Source of the DNA: Streptomyces coeruleorubidus
GTDB lineage: Bacteria; Actinomycetota; Actinomycetes; Streptomycetales; Streptomycetaceae
DNA length: 64,000 nt
Direction: 5' to 3'
Assembly: GCF_008705135.1 (NCBI RefSeq)
Contig: NZ_CP023694.1
Span: 5,189,001 to 5,253,000 of the forward strand
Part shown: positions 9,441 through 18,400 of the stretch, piece by piece
Layout: each line of letters opens with the position of its first letter
How positions within the stretch are numbered: the stretch's first letter is position 1
Translations under genes and position numbers: made by a program
Notes under the pieces: model-generated
What the model was told of the DNA's origin: nothing
The model's database searches: none
The model's input: only the letters and a program-made list of their open reading frames with translations

Positions 9441-12400
9441 GCACCGGTGCCAACACGCCTCCGGGCATCGACTCGGACGAGGCGCGCGACGCGATCGTGC
9501 GGCAGCGGCTCGCCGGGCGGCGGCGTACGCGCAGAAGCGCGATACCCAAGGCGGACCGGAACGCCCCGCTGCGCCTGTCGTACGGGCAGGAGCAGATGTG
9601 GTTCCTCAACCGCCTCGACCCCGGCAGCACCCAGTACCTCGTCCCGCTGCTCGTCCGGCTGACCGGAGCCCTGGACGCCGGCGTCCTGGCCGAGGCCTGG
9701 CAGCGGCTCACCGACCGGCACGAGATCCTGCGCACCCGGTACGGGCTGCACGGCGAGGAGCCGGTGCAGATCGTCTCCGAGCGGGAGCGGGTCACGCTGC
9801 CCCTCGAAGACCTCACCCACCTGCCCGAGGACGAGCGCGAGACACGCGTCCAGGCGATCGTCACCGGCGAGATCTTCGTGCCGTTCGACCTGGAGCGCGA
9901 CCTGCCGGTGCGGGCCCGTCTGATCCGGCTCGGCGACCAGGAGCACGTGCTCGCCGTCGTCTTCCACCACATCGCCTGCGACGCCTGGTCCACCGAGATC
10001 GTCGGGCAGGAACTCAGCGCCCTGTACGCCGCCCTCGTGAAGGGGGAGGAGCCGCGGCTGCCCGACGTCGCCGTCCAGTACGCCGACTTCGCCGCCTGGC
10101 AGCGTGCCGAGATGTCCGGCGCCACCCTGGAGCGGCACCTCGACCACTGGAAGGGCGAGCTGGCGGGCATCACCCCGATCGAGCTGCCCACGGACCGGCC
10201 CCGCAAGGCCGTCAGGGACGCGAGGGGTGACACGGTCGCCTTCTCCGTGCCCGCCGTACTCGCCGGGCGCGTGCAGGAGTTCGCCCGGGAGCGGGCCGCC
10301 ACCCCCTTCATGGTCGTGCTCGCCGCGTTCCAGAGCCTGCTGGCCCGGCACACCGGCTCCGCCGACGTCACCGTGGGCACGGTCGTGTCCGGGCGGGGCC
10401 GCCCCGAGCTGCAGGGCATGCTCGGCTATGGCATCAACACGCTGGCACTGCGCGGCAGATGGGCCGACGGCACCTCCTTCCGTGATCTCGTCGACGCCAC
10501 CAAGGGCACCGTCCTCGGCGCCTTCGACCACCAGGGCGTCCCGTTCGCCCGGCTGATCGACGCCGTGCAGCCCGAGCGCGACCTGTCCCGCAACCCGCTC
10601 TTCGACGTCGCCCTGACCATGCACGGCGAGCGGACCAGTTCCTTCGCCCTGCCGGGCATCGCCGCCGAGCCGTACCGGGCCGAGGGCGACGCCGCCAAGT
10701 ACGACCTCGACCTTCAGCTGCGCCAGGACGCCGACGGCACGCTGCACGGGCACCTGGAGTACGCCGTCGAGCTGTTCGACCGGGCCACCGCCGAGCGCCT
10801 CACCGGGCAGCTCGTCCGCCTCCTCGACGCGGCGACCGCGGACCCGGACGCCGACCTGGCTCATCTGGCCTTCCTCGGCGCGGACGAGGTGCGTCTGCTC
10901 ACGCAGGGCGCGGCCGTCACCGGCGAGGTCACCCGAACCGTCCACCGGGCCTTCGAGGAGCAGGCGGCCCGCACCCCGGACGCCGTGGCCGTGCACGCCG
11001 CCGGCGAGGAGCTGACGTACGCCGAGCTCAACGAGCGCGCCAACCGCGTCGCCCACCACCTCGTCGGCCTCGGCGTCGGCCAGGAGACCCTGGTCGGCGT
11101 CTGCCTGGAGCGCGGCGCCGACCTGATGCCCGCCCTGCTCGGCGTCCTCAAGGCGGGCGGCGCCTACCTGCCGCTCGACCCCTCGCAGCCCGCCGACCGC
11201 ATCGGCTACATGCTCCAGGACGCCGCAGCCCCGGTCGTGGTGACCGAACGCGCCCACGCGGAGCTGCTGAACGGTCTGCACGACGGGCCCGTCCTCGTCC
11301 TCGACGGGGAGGAGGACCGCGCCGCGCTGGCCGCCCGGCCGGTCACGGACCCGGCCCCGCGGACCGACGCCGACAGCCTGATCTACGTCATCTACACCTC
11401 GGGTTCGACCGGCCGCCCCAAGGGCGTCGGCCTCACCCACGCCAACGTGGAGCGCCTCTTCACGGTCTCCGCGCACCAGACCGGGTTCCGCACCGACGAC
11501 GTGTGGACGCTGTTCCACTCCTACGCCTTCGACTTCTCCGTGTGGGAGATGTGGGGCGCGCTGCTGCACGGCGGCCGGCTCGTCGTCGTGCCGCAGGACG
11601 TCTCGCGCGACCCGTCCGCCTTCCTCGACCTGCTCGTCGAGCAGCGCGTGACGGTGCTCAACCAGACGCCGTCCGCGTTCCGCGCCCTGGTCGCCGCCGC
11701 CCGCGAGGGTGATCCGCGCGTCGGCGAACTCGCCCTGCGCACCGTGGTGTTCGGCGGCGAGAAGCTCGAAGTCGCCGACCTGCGGGCGTGGGCGGACCGA
11801 GTGGGCCTGAACGCCCCCACGCTCGTCAACATGTACGGCATCACGGAGACCACCGTGCATGTCACGTACCACCTCCTCGACGAGGACGACCTCGCCCGGG
11901 GCTCCGTCAGCCCGGTCGGCGTCCCCCTCGACGACCTCGCCGTCCGCATCCTCGACGCGCACGGCAACCTGGCGCCGATCGGGGTGCCCGGAGAGATCCA
12001 CGTCGCGGGCCGCGGCGTCGCCCGCGGCTATCTGGGCCGTCCCGCCCTGACCGCCGAGCGGTTCGTGCCCGACCCGTACGGGGCGCCCGGCGACCGTCTG
12101 TACCGCAGTGGCGACGTCGCGCGCCGCCTGGCCGACGGCAGCCTGGAGTTCCTGGGCCGCAATGACGCCCAGGTGAAGATCCGTGGTTTCCGCGTCGAGC
12201 TCGGTGAGATCAACGCCGCGCTCACGGAGCAGGACGGTGTGCGGGACGCCGTCGTCCTGGTCCGGGAGGACATCCCCGGCGACAAGCAGCTCGTCGCCTA
12301 CGTCGTCCCCGCCGACGGCGCCGCCCCCGACGCCGCCGGGCTGCGCGCCCTGCTCGCCCGCGAACTGCCCGAGTACATGGTCCCGGAGACGTTCGTCGCC

Positions 12401-15400
12401 CTCGACGCGCTGCCGCTGACCGTCAACGGCAAGCTCGACGCCAAGGCGCTGCCCGCGCCCGCCGCGCGTGTGGCCGCATCCGAGTACGCCGCGCCGCGCT
12501 CCGCCCTGGAGGAGCGCACCGCCGCCGTCTGGGGTGAGGTCCTCGGCGTGGACCGGGTCGGCGTCCACGACAGCTTCTTCGACCTGGGCGGGCACTCGCT
12601 GCGCGCCATCACCCTGGCGGGCCGGCTGCGTGAGGCGGGACTCGACGTCGGCGTCCGCGACCTGTTCGAGTACCGCACCGTGGCGCTGCTGTGCGAGCAG
12701 CTCGCCGGCCGGGCGCCGGTCACCACCACCCACGGCGTCCGCCCGTTCGCCCTCGTCGGCGACGAGGACCGGGCCGGACTGCCCGAAGGCGTCGTGGACG
12801 CGTACCCGATGTCGCAGGTGCAGATCGGCATGGTCGTCGAGATGCTCAGCGACAGCGGCCGGCATCCGTACCACAACGTCACCTCCTTCCGCGTCCCCGA
12901 CAGCCGCTCCTTCGACATCGAGGCGCTGCGCGCGTCGGTCGCTTCGGCCGTCGCCCGGCACGAGGTGCTGCGCACGTCCTTCGACCTCAACTCCTACTCC
13001 GTGCCCATGCAGTTGGTGCACGAGCAGGTCGAACTGCCGGTGCAGGAACGCGATCTGCGCGGCCTCGGCGACGAGGCGGTGCGGGAGGCACTGCGCGCCT
13101 TCACCGCTCAGGAGCGCTCCCGGCTGATCCCGCTGGACAGCGCGCCGCAGCTGCGCCTGTACGGCACGGCCTGCGACGACGGCAGCTGGTGGCTGACGAT
13201 CACCGAGTGCCACGCGATCCTCGACGGCTGGAGCCACCACTCCCTCCTGATGGAGATCGTCGAGGGCTACCACCGGGCCCGCGACGGGCGGCCCGTGGAC
13301 GCGCCGGCCGCCCCCGACGTGCGGTTCGCGGACTTCATCGCCGCCGAGGTCGCCTCCCGGGAGGCCGGCGACGACCGCGCGTACTGGACCGGCATCATCG
13401 AGGGCCACACACCGTTCGCGCTCCCCGAGGCCTGGGCGGGCGACGGGGTCGCGGGCGCCCCGCACCGGGTCAAGGTCCCCTTCCACGACCTGGAGCCGCA
13501 GCTGCGCGCCCTGGCGTCCACCGCCGGCGCCTCCCTCAAGAGCGTGCTGCACGCCGCCCATCTGAAGGTCCTCAGCACGGTCACCGGCGACGAGCGCTTC
13601 TTCACCGGCCTGGTGTGCAACGCCCGCCCCGAGGCCCTCGGCGCGGACGGCCTGTACGGCATGCACCTCAACACGCTGCCGTTCGCCTTCGACGGCGCCT
13701 TTGGCACCTGGCGCGACCTGGTGCGCCGGGTCTTCGAGCGCGAGGTCGAACTGTGGCCGCACCGCGGCTACCCGATGCCCGACATCCAGCGGCAGGCCGA
13801 GGAGGGGCAGCGGCTCGTCTCGGTCCGCTTCAGCTACCACGACTTCGACCAGGTCGACCGCGACCGGGTCGACTACCTGGCGAGCATCGACGACAGCCCC
13901 ACCGAGTTCCCGCTCGGCGTCTCGGCCCGCCTCGGCCACCTGTTCCTGACCGGCGGCCGCAAGCACGTCTCCGCCGAGGCCCTGGAGCGTCTCGCGGGCA
14001 CCCTGCGCGAGGTCCTCGTGGCGATGGCCGCGGACCCGGAGGGCGATGCGAGTGCCTCGTATCTCCCCTCCGCCGCCAGGCAGACGCTCCTGGAACAGGG
14101 CACGGGCGAGCGTGCCGACTTCGGTGACGCGAGCGTGTGTGCCCGCTTCGAGGAGCAGGCCGCCCGCACTCCCTCGGCTCCGGCGGTCGGTTTCGCCGGT
14201 GAGGTGGTCACGTACGCGCAGCTCGATGTGCGGGCCAATCAGGTCGCACACCATCTGCGTGCGTCGGGGGTGAGCGGTCCGGGTGCCGTGGTGGGTGTAC
14301 TGCTCGACCGTGGTCCGGATCTGGTGGCGAGTCTGCTGGGGGTGTGGAAGGCGGGCGCGGCGTACGTGCCGATCGACCCGTCCTACCCGGCGGAGCGGAT
14401 CGCCTCGATGCTGGAGAGCGCGGGTGCGGCCACCGTCCTGACGCAGTCCGCGTATGCCGACCGTTTCGGCGGTGATGTGGGTCTGGTTCTCGTGGACCGG
14501 CACGCGTCGCAGATCGACGCGCGGCCGCGGTCGGCGCCGGAGCGTATGGAGGATGCCGAGGCGCTGGCGTACGTCATCTTCACGTCGGGTTCGACGGGCC
14601 GGCCCAAGGGCGTGGCGGTCACGCACCGGGGTCTGGCCAACCATGTGGCCTGGGCGGCCCGGGACCTGGCCTCGCGGGGGACGACGGGTGCACCGCTGTT
14701 CTCGTCGGTGGCCTTCGACCTGGTCGTCCCCAACCTGTGGGCGCCGCTGGTCACGGGCCAGCGGGTGCACACCATCGCGCAGGACACCGACACCGCCGAC
14801 CTGGCACGGGAGTTGGTGGCGGCGGGCCCCTTCAGCTTCATCAAGCTGACTCCGGGGCACGTCGACGTCCTGGCCTCCCAGCTGACCGCGGAGCAGGCCT
14901 CTGCCCTCGCGCCGGTGCTGGTGATCGCCGGTGAGGCGCTGACGCGGACGACGGTGGAGCGGTGGCGGGCGCTGGCGCCCGGGACGGAGCTCGTCAACGA
15001 GTACGGGCCGACCGAGGCCTCCGTCGGCACCTGCGTCTTCCCCGTCACCGACGCCGAGTCCGGCGAGGTCATGCCGATCGGCCGTCCGCTGCCGAACATG
15101 ACGATGTACGTCTTGGACGCGCGGCTCGACCAGGTCGCGGTCGGTGTCGCGGGTGAGCTCTACGTTGGTGGTACCGGAGTGGCGCGCGGTTACGCGGGCC
15201 GGCCCGGTCTGACGGCGGAGCGTTTCGTGCCGGACCCGTACGGGCCGGCGGGCGCGCGTCTGTACCGCACCGGTGACCTCGCCCGGACCCGCCCGGACGG
15301 CGCCGTGGAGTTCCTCGGCCGCCTCGACGACCAGGTGAAGATCCGTGGCTACCGCATCGAACCCGGCGAGATCCAGACCGTCGTCGCCGAGCACCCCGCG

Positions 15401-18400
15401 GTCCGTGAGGCGGTCGTCGTCCCGCACGAGACGGCGACGGGAGACATCCAGCTCGTCGCCTACTACGTCCCGTCCGGCGCGGGCACGAGTGCCGCCGAAC
15501 TCGCCGAGCACAGCGGTGCCCGGCTGCCCGACTACATGCTCCCGGCGGCCTACATCGCCCTCGACGCGATCCCCCTCAACGCCAACGGCAAGACCGACAA
15601 GCGGGCCCTGCCCGCGCCGGACGACGCCGGCCTCGACGGCCGCACGTCCCATGTCGCGCCCCGCACCATCACCGAGGCACAGGTGGCGGCCATCTGGTCG
15701 CAGGTCCTCGGCCTGGAGCGGGTCAGCGTCCTGGACGGCTTCTTCGACCTGGGGGGCCACTCCATCCGCGCGGTCGCCCTGGTCGGCGCCCTGCGTGCGG
15801 CCGGATTCGACGTCGGCGTGCGGGAGGTCTTCGAGTACCGCACGGTCGCAGAGCTGAGCGAGTTCCTCACCGGGCGCCCGGCGCCGCAGGAGACCGCCGC
15901 GCCCGTCGAGCCGTTCGCACTGCTCACCGACGAGGACCGGGCCGGGCTGCCCGAGGGCGTCGTGGACGCGTACCCGATGTCGCAGGTCCAGCTCGGCATG
16001 CTCGTCGAGATGCTCGCCGACGACGAACGGCGGGTCTATCTGAACGTCGCGTCGTTCCGCATCACCGACGGCACCCCGTTCGACGCGGACGCCCTGCGCG
16101 CCGCCCTCGACGTGGTCACCGGGCGGCACGAGATGCTGCGGACCTCCTTCGACCTGGACGCCTTCACCCAGCCGCTGCAGATCGTGCACCCGAAGGCCAG
16201 GATCCCACTGGCCGTGGAGGACCTGCGGCAGCTGTCGGAGGGCGCTCGCGAGCTGCGCGTACGGAACATCATGAGCGAGGAGCGGACCCGGGGGCTCGAT
16301 CTCGCGGCGGCCCCGCTGCTGCGCATGACCGCCCAGGTCGAGGCCGACGACTCCTGGCGACTCGTCGTCACCGTCTCGCACGCCATCACCGAGGGCTGGA
16401 GCCACCGCGCCCTGCTGATGGAGCTCCTCGACGTCTACCGCGCCCTGCGCGAGGGCGGCGTCCCCGCTCCCGCCGAGCCCACGCCGGTGCGTTACGCCGA
16501 CTTCATCGCGGCCGAACTGGCCTCCCTGGAATCGGCGGAGGACCGGACGTACTGGCAGGACCTCATCGGCCGGTACGCACCGTTCGCGCTGCCCGCCGGC
16601 TGGGCCGGGGACCCCACCCAGCCGAGCGAGAAGTACCGGCTCGCCGTGCCCGTGCACGACCTGGAACCGCGCCTGCGCGCCCTCGCCACCCAGGCACAGG
16701 TGTCGTTCAAGAGTGTGCTGCTCGCCGCCCACCTGAAGGTCATGAGCACCCTCACCGAGGAGGACGGCTTCTTCAGCGGCCTGGTGTGCAGTGCCCGCCC
16801 CGAGTCGCCCGGCGCGGAACGCGTCTACGGCATGTACCTCAACACCCTGCCGTTCGCCTTCGACCGCACCGCGGGCAACTGGACCGACCTGGTCCGCCAG
16901 GTCTTCGCCCGCGAGGCCGAGGTCTGGGACCGCCGGCGATTCCCGATGCCCGTCATCCAGCGGGACGCGGGCGCCGGCCGCCTGCTCCACGTCCGGTTCA
17001 GCTACCAGGACTTCGACCACGTCGACGACAAGCTCGTCGACGCCGGGGCCAGTGGCGGCGAGGGCGGCACCGAGTTCGCGCTCGCGGTCTCCGCGGTCTC
17101 CGGGCACCTGCTGCTCACCACGCACACCCACGCCCTGTCCCGCGCGCAGGGCGAGCGCCTGACCACCCTGTACCGGCAGGTCCTGGAGGCCATGGCCGGC
17201 GACCCGCAGGGCAGCGCCCAGGACACGTACCTGCCCGCGCAGGAGCGGGAGTGGCTGCTCGCGCAGAACGACACGGCCCGCGACTTCCCGGAAGCGACCG
17301 TCCTGCAGCGCTTCGAGGAACAGGTGACCCGCACCCCCGACGCCGTCGCCGTGCGGCACGCGGGCGGGGAGCTGTCGTACGCCGAACTCGACGCCAGGGC
17401 CACCCGGTTCGCGTACCGGCTGCGCGCGGCGGGCGTCGGCGCCGAGTCCACGGTGGGCGTGCTGCTCGACCGCGGACCGGACCTGCTCGCGACGCTGCTC
17501 GCGGTGTGGAAGGCGGGCGGGGCCTACGTGCCGATCGACCCGTCCTACCCGGCCGAGCGCATCGCCTCCATGTGCGAGAGCGCGGCCGCGCAGCTCGCCG
17601 TGACCCAGGAGGGCTACGCGGACCGCTTCCCCGGCAGCGTGCCGGTGCTGGACATCGCCGGACTGGCCGAGAGCGAGGGTGAGTTCGGTGCGGTGGCCCG
17701 GGTCGACGACCCCGAGCGGCTCGCCTACGTCATCTTCACCTCCGGTTCCACCGGACGGCCCAAGGGCGTCCAGGTCCCGCACCGGGGCCTGGCCAACCAC
17801 GTCGCCTGGGCGGCGGACGAGCTCGCCGTGCGGGGCACCGGCGGTGCGCCGCTGTTCTCCTCGGTCGCCTTCGACCTGGTCGTCCCCAACCTGTGGGGGC
17901 CGCTGGTCACCGGCCAGGCCGTGCACGTCGTCCCGCAGGACACGCTGCCCGCCGACCTGCCGGCCGCGCTGCTCGACGGCGGCCCGTACAGCTTCATCAA
18001 GCTGACCCCGGGCCACCTGGACATCCTCACCGAGCAGCTCACCACCGAGCAGGTCGACCGGCTCAGCCAGGTCTACGTCGTCGCGGGCGAGGCCCTGCCG
18101 GGCTCCACCGCCAACCGGTCCCTCGAAGTCCTCGGCTCCGGCCGCATGATCAACGAGTACGGGCCGACCGAGGCGTCCGTGGGCTCCACCATCCACCCCG
18201 TCACCGACCACGTCGCGCTCGACGTCGTCCCGATCGGCCGCCCGCTGCCGAACATGACGGCGTACGTCCTGGACGCGGCGATGCGCGAGGTGCCGGCCGG
18301 TGTCGTCGGCGAGCTCTACGTCGGCGGCACGGGCGTGGCGCGCGGATACGCGGGCCGCCCCGGCCTGACGGCCGAACGTTTCGTGCCCGACCCGTACGGG

